Numbered from the stretch's first letter, positions 48,886 through 60,809 are shown. The stretch: 64,000 nucleotides of DNA from Ashinkailepas kermadecensis (GCA_034440615.1 JAOTOM010005132.1:838501-902500); one strand, 5' to 3'. Made by a program: numbers and translations. Notes: a model not told the origin generated them from the letters alone.

Positions 48886-49573
48886 ACTTCACCCTCAGCT
48901 CAGAGCGCATACCTACCTAAGCAGCCATTTCCCACGTAATACAAATGCAACCCAGCTACTGCACATGCCACAGTTGGATGTGATCAAAGCAAAGGATCAG
49001 TCAAGGTTTCGTGTTTACAGTATGATACTGGTAACCATGTGTTCAAAGTTGCTAATGGTTATGACATCATATAAAAAATACCTTGCATTGATTGGTTGAC
49101 AGACAAATTTCAGAACAGAAAATGCTAACGCAGCCAATTCTGATCGGTGGCCTCCGGGACTCCGGAGGACGTCTTAAAACTGTCAAACTTTCCCACTATA
49201 TGGGTGGCAGGAACACAGGTTTTCCGAGACGCGGCTCCAGAGCCGGAGAAGTGTTCTCAGTGTGCATGCACATCATCTTGCAAGTTGCTGTTGGTGCATT
49301 GTTGTCGGCAATTCCGGTGGTTGAGATTGATGGAGTGTGTGAAGTTGTGGTCTGGCTGCTGACTGCTACAAAAAGTGATTAGTTTGAGTGGTGACCGTCA
49401 GTGGAATAACCAGCGTTTTTTTTGGGTGTCGTTCTGTGTTTGTTTTTATTGATATCTTTGTTCCCACATTTGTGTCTGAGTACACGTGAAGCCCATCCTA
49501 TCCAGTATGAACCTGGAATACAAAAATGTTTTCAGATATAAAATTTCTTAAGAAGTGCCTTAATTCCACCCTG
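48529..49573 (+). mobile_element. hAT-like element, copy A (1045 bp)
   Basis: Ends CAGAGTGGGAAACTTAC and, reversed, CAGGGTGGAATTAA. Perfect 8-bp target duplication TCCACCAC (48521-48528, 49574-49581). Holds the minus-strand reading frame 48505-48885. Confidence 0.9.
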
Positions 49574-49582
49574 TCCACCACT

Positions 49583-49695
49583 ACTTAGAACTCAAAAACA
49601 AGATTTCGCAACCCAAAAAATTTGTCCACCTGATTTCTAAATGCATTCAATGAGGGACTCCTCATGACATCAGCAGGCAGACTATTCCAATGATC
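49583..49695 (-). mobile_element. LINE reverse-transcriptase C-terminal fragment
   Basis: Minus strand reads VDHWNSLPADVMRSPSLNAF, the family's typical end of ORF2. Confidence 0.7.
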
Positions 49696-49913
49696 AACAA
49701 TCCTTTGACTGGATGGAGCTCTAGGGCACTGGCAGCCAATGCCAGGGTAGGTAAGCTCTGCAATGAGTTAGGTTTGACCTTTGTTGACAAGTGGTGCAGG
49801 TTTTATGGCTCATGGGACCTCTATCAGAGGGATGGCCTGCACTTCTCCGAGAAGGGGGTGCAAGTATTAAGCAAAGTATATGAGCATGTCCTTCAGGGAA
49901 ACTAGACAATGGG

Positions 49914-50934
49914 GTGGGGAGGGAAGAAGTGGCATTGCCATCTCAGGGATATGCCAATAGTCGCAGCATAAGCAATAGAACCTCACAGTCAGCAAATAGG
50001 GATAGCAGTAGATCAATGGGGAAGAGTGGTAGCTCATCCAGAAATGAAGAAGCTACTCAACATGAAAAAGCCAAAGATGGTTATAGAACATTTGTTAAGT
50101 GTATGATGCTTAATGCTCAGAGTATTCGATCAAAATTTGATGAGTTCAAGTGTTATGTTGCTGAGGAGGAACCAGATTTTGTTTGCATTACTGAGCCATG
50201 GGTCAGTGAGGGGTATTTTGGGGATAACTTGCAGGACTATGAGATCCAGGGATACAATATGTTTTCATGCAATAGGGGTCCAGCAGTGAAAGGGGGTGGT
50301 GTAATGCTCTATGTGAATAGCTTATTCAGTTCTCAAAAAGTAGCAGATGGGGTAAAAAATGTGTGTCGAGTCCATTTGGCTTGATGTTGCTGTGGGAAAA
50401 GGCAACAGCAATAAACTGAGGATAGGAGCTTTGTACCGATCAGGAACCTTGCCACATTCTCAGCAACTGGAGCTTGACAAGGTGATTTGCGATGAAAACA
50501 GAAGAAACTTTTGGAGGAAATGCCTTATTATTGGTGACTTTAATCTAAAAGGATATGAAAATGTTGGTGTTGGCTTGCCATCATGTAAACTGTTTAGGAA
50601 ATGTCTTGAAGAGGACCTGTTCTTACACCAGTTTGTAACAGAACCAACTAGGCAGGGCTCATTCTTGGACCTTGTCTTCTCAGATTTAAGTGATTTAGTT
50701 CAAGACTTGACTGTAGGAGAAACTCTGGGAAGAAGTGACCATAACATAGTGAGATTTAAGGCACAAGTAGCAGGGACAATCAAGGATAATTTGGCAAAGG
50801 TTTCACATTTTAACAGGGTAGACTTTGACTGCATGAGAGCAGCTTTAAGTGCCATAAAATGGGAAGAAGAATTCTCCAATTTAAATGCCTGTGAAATGTG
50901 GGAAGAGTTCAAATCTTACTTGAGGGAAATTTAG
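49914..50934 (+). pseudogene. LINE ORF2 endonuclease domain, frameshifted
   Basis: APE-type endonuclease: MLNAQSIRSKFDEFK at the start, FVCITEPWVSEGYF (catalytic Glu), GGGVMLYV, a frameshift near 50370, then IGDFNLKG and SDHNIVRF (catalytic His). One repaired frame would give a continuous domain; it is not intact as it stands. Confidence 0.9.
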
Positions 50935-51027
50935 ATTAGACATGTACCTCAAAAGCAAAGGCGCAAATGAAGGGTAGGAAAGCCAACATGGCTTACACCA
51001 GATTTGATAAAAGCAATTAAGGCTAAG

Positions 51028-51189
51028 GGTGGGGACGAGTGGTCTAGGAGTAAGATGCTCGTCTCACAATCGAAAGGTTGTGGGTTCAAGTCTCACCTGT
51101 CGCTACTCTTCGCCCGCGACCAATCGGCGTGAGAGATTGGCGACGCTATGTGACTCAACGGTCGACGTGTCGTAAAACCAATAACCAAC
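51028..51189 (+). mobile_element. tRNA-derived SINE inside the LINE, 14-bp target duplication
   Basis: 162 bp with the same head, body and tail as the 11438 copy. The anticodon loop reads CAC (Val). Flanked by perfect CAATTAAGGCTAAG (51014-51027, 51190-51203), so it jumped into the LINE after the LINE had inserted. Confidence 0.95.
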
Positions 51190-51199
51190 CAATTAAGGC

Positions 51200-53055
51200 T
51201 AAGAAAGATGCATTTAGAGTATTTAAGGAAGCTTCAAATACCATAAATCTAAGGTCATATCAAAAAGCTAGAGACGCTGTGAAGCAGAAAACCATAGCAG
51301 CGAAGCAAGCAAAAGAATTGGATTTGGCTAGGAACCGTAATGGGGACAGTAAAAAGTTCTTTAGTTTCTACAAGCTAAGTAAAGTTTCAAGCACAATTGG
51401 TCCACTGGAAGTAAATGGGACTATATTGAGTGAGGATGGTGAGATGGTTGAGGAACTGAGCAAGCAGTTTAAATCAGTGTTTACGTTGGAGTATGTGACT
51501 AATCTGCCAACCGTGAACCACAGTTCAGTGACAGGTGACCAGATACACGATGTTGATTTCATTGATAGTGATGTTGTTTTCAATTATATCAGGAAAATAG
51601 AGCCAAACAAAGCAGCAGAACCTGATGGAATTTATGCTAGGGTATTGCAGGAAGCTGAAAAGGAACTGGCAATTCCACTAAGTATAATATTTTGTAGATA
51701 AGTTTTACAAAATGAAATTTTCAAGAAAGGAGAAAGAGGGAAAGTTGAAAACTATAGGTCAGTAAGCCTCACATGTCTAGTCTGCAAGGTACTTGAATCA
51801 ATTATCAAGGATGGAATAGTTAGTTTTCTGGAAGGAAACAGATTGATTCAAGATACTCAACATGGGTTTAGAAAAGGGCGATTGTGTCTCACAAATCTCT
51901 TGGACTTTTATAATTTTGCTACAGAGCAATTTGATCAGGGAAATCAGGTTGATGTAGCATATCTTGACTTTAGTAAGGCCTTTGACAAGGTACCCCATAA
52001 ACGGTTAGTGATGCAGCTTCAGGTCCATGGTATTGCAGGTAGCATCCTAAAATGGATAGAGTTGTGGCTTTCAGATAGACAGCAGAGAGTGATGCTAAAT
52101 GGTACTAAGTCATCATGGCAAAATGTTATTAGTGGAGTCCTCCAGTGGTCAGTACTGGGGCCACTATTGTTCGTTATATTTGTAAATAACATTGAAAGTG
52201 GCCTAAGCAGTAAGGTTTTGAAATTTGTGGATGATTTGAAGGTCTTTAGGGCAATAACAGGGCATAATGAGCAGGTCTTGCTGCAGAAAGACTTAGACGA
52301 GCTTGTGAAGTGGTCCGAAAAATGGCAAAAGAAATTTAATTTTGATAAGTGCAAAATCATGCATGTAGGTAGGCAGCATATGAAGGCTCCATACTTGATG
52401 GGTGGCCAAGTACTATCAGTGACTCAGCAGGAGAAGGACTTAGGTGTTATTTTGAACACAAAATTGGGGGCATCAGAACAGACAAAAGAAGCCAGGAAGA
52501 AGGCACTAAGAATGCTTGGGGCAATAAATAGGAATGTATCATACAAAAAGTGAGGAAGTCATCAGGAAGCTTTACTGTGCATATGTCAGGCCACATTTGG
52601 AATACTGTGTCCAAGCTTGGTCCCCTAGTTATGAAAAAGATTGTTGGCTTTTAGAGAGAGTACAAAAGAGGGCAACACAAATGGTTAATGGTATAGGCAA
52701 CCTGGCATATGAGGAAAGATGGAAGAAATTGAATATGTTTTCACTTAGATATAGAAGGCTGAGAGGAGATCTCATCGAGGTCTTTAAATTTGCTCATGGT
52801 CAGGAACAGGGATATCTCAGGGAAATATTTGAATTTAACAGAAATGATGCTATTAGAGGTCATCAATTCAAAATTAAAGTTAATCACAGCAGGACAAGGT
52901 TAAGACAGCCTTTCTTCACCAACAGGGTAGTAGAACACTGGAACCAGCTGCCAGAAACCATTGTCAGTAGCAACACACTGAACATCTTTAAAAGCAGCAT
53001 AGACAATCATTATAAGCATAGGGGGCTTGTTTTTCTGTATTCCAGGGAGGGTTGA
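51200..53055 (+). pseudogene. LINE ORF2 reverse transcriptase, broken
   Basis: Read in pieces 51200-51701, 51702-52553 and 52534-53055. Motifs in order: EPNKAAEPDGIYARV, QHGFRKGRLCLTNLL, YLDFSKAFDKVPHKRLV, GPLLFVIFVNNI, FVDDLKVFRA, LGVILNTKLG, YVRPHLEYCVQAWSP and VEHWNQLPETIVSS. A stop at 51699-51701 and a frameshift near 52550 interrupt it. Confidence 0.92.
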
Positions 53056-53168
53056 TCGACGGATTTGGTGGGCAACTGGTTCAGTGTCCAAAGTGCAACC
53101 AAGAAGGGTCCTTGTGGCTCATAATTGCACTGATCTTTTATGTCTTTATGTCTTTTATGACTGAAGAC

Positions 53169-53882
53169 CAGAGTGGGAAACTTACTTTCCGGGTTGGGAG
53201 TCGGAGTGCATACCGACTTCTTCCGGAGTACATTTTCATGGACATTATTTTTTATGCATGGAATCTGTTTACCAGTAACCAACCAGAAAAACCTATGTAA
53301 TCAGTACCTACATAATATGCATACGTTATATGCATTCTCATTTTTGGTCAAATCAAATGTCAAAACATAGGGACAAAGAAGTGAACAATGGATGGAACTG
53401 CCCAGCAGTGACTGGTAATAATGAGCACTTTTTCGTCCCTCATAACTCACAGGAGCAATGCGCTTTCCTTTCACTGTTGGTCTCAGTACAAGGCTAGCCA
53501 TATGAAAAACAAACAAAAATACTTCACACCTCACCTTCAGCAGATAACAGTGTACTCAGCGCGCATGCGCATCATCTCGCAAGTTGCTGTTGGTGTGTTG
53601 TTGTCGGAAATTCCGGTGGTTGAGATTGATGGAGTGTGTGAAGCTGTGGTCCGGCTGCTGACTGCTACAAAAAGTGGTTAGTTCCACTTTTTGTATGAGT
53701 GCTGACAGCAAGTGGAATAACCAGCTTTTTTGGGGGTCATTCTGTGTTTGTTTTTATTGATATCTTTGTTCCCACATTTGTGTTGGAGTACATGTGAAGC
53801 CCATCCTATCCAGTATGAACCTGGAGTGCAAAAATGTTTTCGGAAATCAAATCTCTTAAGAAGTGCCTTAATTCCCACCCTG
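53169..53882 (+). mobile_element. hAT-like element, copy B (714 bp)
   Basis: Ends CAGAGTGGGAAACTTAC and, reversed, CAGGGTGGGAATTAAGG. Perfect 8-bp target duplication CTGAAGAC (53161-53168, 53883-53890), right after the LINE tail. Relative to copy A it lacks an internal segment. Confidence 0.93.
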
Positions 53883-53999
53883 CTGAAGACCTGTTATTGC
53901 TTAGCTGTCCTACACCTTGATTTGTCTAACCTGAATTGGTGACCCCTGTGTGATAGTCTAAATAGAATAGAAGGGTGTTATACAGATTGACCTGATCTA

Positions 54000-54440
54000 G
54001 CCCTTTAATATTTTTATACATTTCAATCATATCACACTAATCTCCTATGCATGAGTGAGTACCTACATATCTAATGCCATAAGTCTTTCCCCATATTTTA
54101 AGTTACATAGTCCACTGATGAGTCTAGTGGCTTTGTGCTGCACTCTTTCTAGCATCTCTATATCTTTTTCTAAGTAGGGGCTCCATGCCTGCACATAATA
54201 TTCTAAGTGAGGTCGCACATAGGCCAAGTACAGTATTTTCATCACTTCCTTGCTCTTATACCTCACACTCCTATTAATGATTCCCAGCACTCTGATTGTG
54301 CTGTTCCTAGCCAAGATATATGGTTTTTCTGCATTATGATCATTTGAAACCAATAAACATAAATTTATTACATGTTCAATAACATCCAATTTCCTACCTC
54401 CCATCATATATCTGAAAGTCACCTTCAGACCCAGATGCAT
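54000..54440 (-). pseudogene. LINE reverse-transcriptase fragment
   Basis: Minus strand reads GRKLDVIEHVINLCLLVSND, IRVLGIINRSVRYKSKEVMK, AYVRPHLEYYVQAWSPYLEK and MLERVQHKATRLISGL. This is the C-terminal half of an L2/CR1-like ORF2, of a different subfamily from the 49690 LINE. Confidence 0.88.
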
Positions 54441-54458
54441 GACAATTTTTTATAAAAG

Positions 54459-54970
54459 GTGTTTTGGGAATTTGTGGATTTTTTTCTTCAGAATACTATG
54501 TTTATGAACATGATTCGGAAGATGTGACCACTCGTTTTCGGTGCTGATGCTTACTTTTCAATTTGAACGATGACGTCACATCTGTACAGTGTGATGACGT
54601 CATATGTATGGCGCTGAGGCTTCGACTGGCTAACGGTACAAAGTGTTCACACCTTAATGTGATGGTCGAAGTAGCTTAGCTTAACCTAACCTAACCTAAC
54701 CTAACCTAACCTAACCTAACCTAACCTAACCCAACCCAACCCAACCCAGCCTGCCCACCTCTTGGTGTATGACAGCTATAATCTATATAATGCGCCATCC
54801 ATGCCACACTGCTGTTTCTCGGGCGATAATTCATCCATTCCTCACCCAGTACCTCGCAGATGTGATGAAAGGGACACTCAACACTCCACACGGTTGATTC
54901 AACACCTCTTCATGTAAAAAATACTCCTGCCTACATCACACAAATCATGTACCACCATCATTTCACAAGA
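54459..54970 (+). mobile_element. Rearranged relative of the Merlin-like element
   Basis: 54459-54660 matches the outer end of the 43548 element (GTGTTTTGGGAATTTGTGG, ATTCGGAAGATGTGACCA, two TGACGTCA). Then come about nine CCTAA pentamers (54684-54730), and 54780-54970 matches the subterminal 43660-43870 region in the same orientation. The coding exon is absent. Confidence 0.7.
54684..54730. repeat. (CCTAA)n, about nine copies
   Basis: Perfect pentamers equal to the arthropod-type telomere repeat TTAGG on the other strand, passing into CCCAA variants. It lies inside a transposon copy rather than at a chromosome end. Confidence 0.9.
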
Positions 54971-55020
54971 ATGCCAACAGATCCTGCACAACCACATTTT
55001 AATGTTCTGAATATGACACC

Positions 55021-56180
55021 CAGGGTGGGAATTAAGGCACTTTTATTTATCTCTAAATTTTGTTTTTATCTCTGAAAACATTTTGCACTCCTGGTTCATA
55101 CTGGATAGGATGGGCTTCACATGTACTCCAACACAAATGTGGGAACAAAGATATCAATACAAATATACACAGAACAACACCCACAAAAATGCTGGTTATT
55201 CCACTTACAGTTACCACTCAAACTAACCACTTTTCATAGCAGTCAGCAGCTGGACCACAGCTTCACACACTTCTCTCAATCTTAACCACCTGAAATGCAG
55301 ACGACAATGTGCCAACAGTGCTTGCAAGATGGCACACCTGTGAACTGAGTACAATGTTCTCCAGTTACTCTGACTCTGGAGCAGCATCTCTGAAAACCTA
55401 CATTTGCACCACCCATATGGTGGGAAAATTTGACAGTTTTAAGACGTCCTCCTGAGTCCTGGAGGCTGCCAATCAGAATTGACTGTGTTAGTGTTTTCTG
55501 TTCTGAAATCTGTCTGTCAACCAATCAATGCAAGGTATTTTCTATAATGTCATAACCATTAGCAACTTTGAACATATTGTTAGCAGTGTTAGTTAGTTAG
55601 TTATTGGAGTTTAGGGGTGCATCGACTGCGTCGGTCATGCAGCGCCCTTGTTAGCAGTGTCATGCCACAAACACAAGACCTTGACTGATCCCAGACTGAT
55701 CCTTTGCGTTGCACACCGCTATCACATCCAACTGTGTTGTGTGCATTAGTGGAGGTGGGTTCATATTATGTAGGGAATTGGCTGTGTTGGTAGGTATGCA
55801 CTCTGAGCTGAGGGTGAAGTGTGAAGTATGTTTGTTTGTGTTTCATATGGCTAGCCTTGTACTGAAACCAACAGTGATAGGAAAACACATTGCTCATGTG
55901 AGTTATGAGAGAGGAAGCTGTGCTGATTATCACCATTTGCCGCCGGCAGTGCCAGCCATTGTTCACTTCTTTGTTCCTATGCCTTGATATTTGATTTGAC
56001 CAAAAATGACAATGCATATTACTTATGCATATTACATAGGTACTGACTACATAGGCTTTTCCCGTTGGTTACTGGTAAACAGATTCCATGCATACAAAAT
56101 AATATGTCCATGAAAATTTACTCCGGAAGAAGTCTGTATGCACCCCAACTCCCAACCCGGAAAGTAAGTTTCCCACTCTG
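55021..56180 (-). mobile_element. hAT-like element, copy C (1160 bp)
   Basis: Starts CAGGGTGGGAATTAAGG and ends, reversed, CAGAGTGGGAAACTTAC. Flanking 8 bp ATGACACC and GGCACACC match only partly. It includes the mini retroposon at 55590-55647 and a degraded copy of the conserved reading frame. Confidence 0.88.
55590..55647 (-). mobile_element. Mini retroposon-like insertion, 58 bp
   Basis: Minus strand starts GGGCGCTGCATGACC and ends CCTAAACTCCAATAAC, then (TAAC)n. Flanked by the perfect 13-bp repeat TTGTTAGCAGTGT (55577-55589, 55648-55660). Confidence 0.85.
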
Positions 56181-56334
56181 GGCACACCACTACAAAATAA
56201 TTAACTGTTTTAAAGTTGCTCTTTACAAGTGGTTAGAGGATTTTCATTGAAAGGAACTGTTTGAATATGGATAGCTTGTTCATTTTTGTGTTCAGTAAAC
56301 ACGGTTACTTACAATTGCTTTACACATTGCACAG

Positions 56335-56500
56335 TGGGGACGAGTGGTCTAGGGGTAAGATGCTCGTCTCGCAATCGAAAGATTGTGGGTTCGAATCTCA
56401 CCTGTCGCTACTCTTCGCCCGCGACCAATCGGCGTGAGAGATTGGCGACGCTACATGACTCAACGGTCGACGTGTCGTAAAACCAATAACCAACCAACCA
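56335..56500 (+). mobile_element. tRNA-derived SINE with 13-bp target duplication
   Basis: 166 bp. Head GGTCTAGGGGTAAGATG, anticodon loop CTCGCAA (CGC), B box GTGGGTTCGAATCTCAC, the CCGCGACCAATCGGCG body, and tail ending CCAACCAACCA. Flanked by perfect ACACATTGCACAG (56322-56334, 56501-56513). Confidence 0.95.
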
Positions 56501-56684
56501 ACACATTGCACAGTACACACAATTACTGGTTCAGCCATACAGAAGCAGCAGTATCACTATTTGTTGCATGATGTCTTAAGTATTCAGAGCCCCCCTCTCC
56601 CTCTTCCCCTACCTAGGTACCTAGGCAACTTTAAAACAAATAATTATTATGTTGTGGTGTACTGTATTCTGAACACGAGAATGT

Positions 56685-57050
56685 TGTTGTGCAGGATTAC
56701 TTCACTGTAGCTGTCGTTGAACAAGTTATTAGTGGCCACTAAAAACTACTGGTGTAATTGCACAAAACATATTGAAGGTCATTGTCTTGTGGTCTTCTTT
56801 AGCCGACTGCTCTCAGAATAAAAAAAAATGGTGCCTACGGACTTCACTAGATCAGTACACAAAGAATTGGTAGAACTATGTGATCAGACTTTGGCAGAGA
56901 AAGGTCCGTTGTTTATGAATACCATCATCTTTTTGTTATTTATGCACTGAACGTGACACAGGTGACATCCAAAGGTAGGTGTTCAGGGAACAGAATGTGT
57001 TCAGGAAATGGAACATGTTCATGTGCACCCTGCTTCCCCTATGTAGGCAG
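56685..57050 (-). repeat. Dispersed repeat, inverted copy of 47850-48180
   Basis: Mirror-order blocks include GATTACTTCACTG, AGTTATTAGTGGCCACT, CACAAAGAATTGG and GAACGTGACACAGG. More diverged than the transposon copies around it. Confidence 0.6.
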
Positions 57051-57105
57051 GTATGGACCTAGGTACTTACCTACCTATCTATGTACTAGGTAGGAATGTG
57101 CAAGC

Positions 57106-57812
57106 AGAGTGGGAATCTTAATTTTAAGGTTTTGAGTCTGACTGCACTGCTTTGGAGTAGGAGTGCGTTTTTGGGAAAAATGCCAAATCTCACTGGGCCG
57201 TGTGTTCAACACATGATCAAACTTCCTGATATGTATGACATCATAGGAATAATACTCTACAGCAATTGGTCAACAACTAGATTTAAGAACAGAACACTAC
57301 AGCAACACATCTGATACATGTCAAGGCTGGTGGCAAGATCATGTGCCTGCACACTTGTAAGATGTTCTCTGGCTCCAGAGGACATTTGAAAACCCTCATT
57401 TTTCCCACTATATCAGTGGCATGAAAGCAAATGTCTAGAGACACTGGGCCAGAGTCAGAGCTTGCAGAGAGCATCTTTCCCAATGCTCAGGCATGTGGTC
57501 TAGCAAGTGGTCTTGGCTTGTTGTCAGCATTTTCTGTGGTTGAGCTTGAGTGTGGTGTGTGTGACTGTGGTCTGGGTGCTTGATGGTATGAAAAGTGGCT
57601 AGTTTAAGTGATAACAGTTGGTATAATAACCTGTCCTTTGGAAATGTACTGTTTGTTTTTGATGTTTGCATTCCTTCCCTATGTTTGTGTCACAGTACAT
57701 GCAAAGTGCATCCTATCCTGCATGAACTCAGTACAGTACACTATGAACAGTATGAGTTAAAAAATGTTTTGCAAGATGAAATATCTGAAGAAATGTTTTA
57801 ATTCCCACCCTG
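57106..57812 (+). mobile_element. hAT-like element, copy D (about 707 bp)
   Basis: Starts CAGAGTGGGAATCTTAA and ends, reversed, CAGGGTGGGAATTAAAA. Perfect 8-bp target duplication TGTGCAAG on both sides. The interior has diverged from copies A-C and lacks the conserved reading frame. Confidence 0.92.
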
Positions 57813-57889
57813 TGTGCAAGATTAAATAGTACCGTGAAAAGGGGATTTTGGTGGGGAATTATGCCTATGATGAAGTATGCCATTTCAGA

Positions 57890-59185
57890 AGAATGAACAT
57901 AGCTTAATCTAGCCTAGCTTAGCTTAGCCTAACCTACTGATGTTGTATTCCATATGACCTGATGCATATTACATGAAAATGTTTAGCCCAACATAACGTG
58001 ACCTAACCTAACCTAATCTACTGATGTCAGATCACTTAAGAACTACTGATATTGGTTTCTCTAAAGCCTAATGATGATGCTGGGTCACCTAACACTTACT
58101 GATGTTAGATCCACTAAGACTTACTGATGTTCTATTGTTTAAAGCATACTGATATAACTTGGTACCTACGTGGTGATAACTGTATATGCTGACATATATG
58201 TGATTTCCTAAAAAATAGTAGAGTTGCCAAAGTTGCCAGGTAAGCTTCAACTTGTCCAGTCCATACATTGTTTCAGGTTTGTGCTCAGGGGCTTCTATAT
58301 AAATACCCTAACCTAACACAATGATATGAAGATAAAAGCTATAAGGCACACGTTACATGGTGCCTGTCTTCCTCTCCGATTTGCATAACACATAAACATA
58401 TAGGTTATTTCCCAGTAGGTAGGAAGTGACCGATCCAATTTGGCAAAAAGGATGGCTACCCCATAGTTTGTGCTTGGTTTTTACCTTAGGATTTTCCAAG
58501 CAGCTTGGCTTTTTTTTACCTACAGGCGTTTTGACCAAGCTTTAAATAAGACACATCAACACAACCAAGGTTGTGTCCGGTCGCCTACGACTCGCTCTGG
58601 GCGACGGACATCCGCTTAGTTTTCAGGTCGCGGGTGACTAGCGGAGCCTGATCCGCGGCAGTGATGCTGGTCACCCTCCAAATGTTCTTCCGTGTATGAA
58701 TGTCTGTATGTCTGTATGTACTGTATCATATGTATGTACCTCACCCCTTGTGCCACTTTTCTTGTTTTCCAGCGTTCCCCTACCTTCCTTTCTTGATTGC
58801 CTGATACCGGATGCCACATAAGCCAGTTTAAAGTAGTCCTTTGTTTAACGTATCTCTCCTCTAGCAGATGGCACTTTGCCTCTGCTAAGGAAAAAAACAA
58901 TGTAACCTAACCTAATCTAAGCTACTAATGTTGGATGACTTAAAGCTTACTGTTATTGTGTCACCTAAAACCTACTGATGTTAGATTATGTAATATCATT
59001 TTCACCAAAGGACTCCACATCACCTGCTGTATCAATGCTAATTGGTGTGATTTTAAATAGTGAATACCTTGCTTTCATATGATTTTCCAAAGAAATTGCA
59101 GAAGCAGAATTTGCTAGGTAAGCTTAAGCAAGTCCAATCCATCCATGTTTTGTCTAGTTTGTGCTCAGGGTCTTCTATGTAAATG
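57890..59185. repeat. Direct pair of a diverged repeat with CTACTGATGTT units
   Basis: Short CTTACTGATGTTAGAT-like units at 57935-58150 recur at 58915-58990. Following sequence with AGGTAAGCTT and GTTTGTGCTCAGGG recurs about 880 bp later (58281, 59161). No coding seen. Confidence 0.6.
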
Positions 59186-59189
59186 GCCA

Positions 59190-59980
59190 TAAATGCTGCT
59201 ATCAACCAAGTGTGGTAAAGTATTGTTACCACGATTTCATTTTAAAATTTGGTCACATCTCTCACACAGCACACAAATATTTTCATAAAAATATACAATA
59301 TTCGTTGTTATTTTGGCCCTTTCACTTGTCAATTTGTCATGGAATGGATCAGGTGTCAATTTGCACCCAACTGTGGAAATTTGAGAGCCCTATTGTCCCC
59401 ATATTTTAAATTGCCTAGTCCACTGACAAACTTAATAGCTATTGGGGCTGCATTGCAAGTACGATTTTTCATAGCTTATGGTATTCAACACTTGGTCAGG
59501 AAAAAATAAACTTCGGGGCATCCTGCACTGGCGAGGGTTAATATTTCAGATATGGTTAAGATTTCAGATGCTCTTTAACATCTACCATTAGATGATAAGT
59601 CCGGGACCAGAAAGTTCACTGATACCATGGAGCCAATGTAACGTATCCACAGCGAACATATTACCCAATTGTTAATTGATATTGCTGCTTGCTCATTGCA
59701 TTGGTGTATCTTCACAGTGGGCTAATTGATGGAAAGGCCATTGGGATTTTGTGTCCTATTTGTCTACTCAGAAACCAAATCTGCCAGCCATGGATTCAAA
59801 GCTGATGTATATTGCTTACCAATGCATGCGTTCTTTTCAGAATGCTATCAGCTGACCTCGAATAGTTGGAGAATGAACGACACCGACACCAGTCAGCACT
59901 GCAAGAAGGTATGGCTACTGTTTGCATGTGCTTACCAATGCTGGTATGGTTGCTTTCCGCGATAACTAATTTTCGACCCT
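59190..59980. other. No feature except a LINE scrap
   Basis: 59395-59475 resembles the minus-strand LINE RT fragment (CCTAGTCCACTGA). Otherwise nothing recognised. Confidence 0.4.
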
Positions 59981-59987
59981 CCGAAAA

Positions 59988-60085
59988 CAAAAAAACAAAA
60001 AAAAAGGTTTGTAATAACAAAAAACAAAAAACAAAAAAAAAATTTCAAAAAATAAACAACAAAAACAAAAAAAAAAAAAAAAAAA

Positions 60086-60118
<33 letters not shown>

Positions 60119-60185
60119 AAACTATTTTTTTTAGCAAAGAGCCCCCCCCCCCCTTTTTTTTCTCATCAAAAAAAAAAAAAAGTAA
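59988..60185. repeat. Low-complexity A/T/C homopolymer patch
   Basis: Runs of A broken by C, then T, A and C runs. The pattern looks like poorly resolved consensus sequence rather than a biological element. Confidence 0.8.
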
Positions 60186-60635
60186 ATAGATTGTTTTAAT
60201 GCGTACTGCTGTTTCAACCTGCACCTACCCCGCTCCATGCCCTTCCACCGGCCGGCGCGCGTTTCCGCCGTCGCCTTTTGTGCTAACTGCGCTTTGGTTT
60301 AATGTGGTCCCTTGTATATTCTGCACGCGAGGTTGGTACACTCGTATTTTTTCCACCTACCGGTGTGTTCTGCTTACCCGCCCCCGTTGTTTATGTAATG
60401 CCATCTATTTTTATTTTACTGTATTATTTTAACTATAATAATTACTATTACTTTATGCTATATATTGGGATGGTTAGGTTAAATGCCTCTTTTTGCTGTA
60501 TGTTTTAAATATAACACCATATTAATGCTTACCTTAGTGCCATTCGCCCCGCCCCCCCCCCGCCCGTACCCCCGGCCGCTTTAGATGGCAACAGGTTGCG
60601 CACACACACCCTCCCCCCGCAAACACCCTCCAACC
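60186..60635. other. No feature recognised
   Basis: Ordinary sequence between two low-complexity patches. Confidence 0.4.
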
Positions 60636-60716
60636 CCCCTCCCTTTTCCCCCCCCCCCCTTTTCCTTTTTTCATTTTTTCTTCCTTATTTTTTTAAAAAC
60701 CAAAAAAAAAGAAAAA

Positions 60717-60748
<32 letters not shown>

Positions 60749-60808
60749 CAAAAACCCAATAAATAAAAAACAAAAAATAATATTTATTATATAACCCCCC
60801 CCCCCCCC
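60636..60808. repeat. Second low-complexity homopolymer patch
   Basis: C, T, A and again C runs, of the same character as 59988-60185. Confidence 0.8.
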
Positions 60809-60809
60809 A

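Larger units (their letters stand above)
49690..53160 (+). mobile_element. L2/CR1-like LINE, nearly full ORF2, inactivated
   Basis: 49690-49903 is the end of ORF1, resembling the SGNH-esterase domain of CR1/L2 LINEs (RDGLHFSEKGVQVLS). The ORF2 endonuclease spans about 50100-50934 with a frameshift near 50370, IGDFNLK and GRSDHNIVRF. The reverse transcriptase spans about 51200-53055: PNKAAEPDGI, VAYLDFSKAFDKVPH, FVDDLKVF and the C-terminal WNQLPE. The 3' end has a TTTATG-rich tandem tail (53138-53162) and no poly-A. Frameshifts, stops, a SINE insertion, and FVDD and LQW in place of the usual FADD and PQG show it is dead. Confidence 0.92.

Noticed and set aside
54684..54730. Chromosome end or fused telomere
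   Set aside because: Only about nine repeats, and similar tracts lie at the matching place in the related transposon.
47850..57050. One large inverted segmental duplication joining the 47850/56685 repeat pair with hAT copies A and C
   Set aside because: Copies A and C have different flanking duplications, and the sequence between the pairs is not shared, so these are separate insertions.
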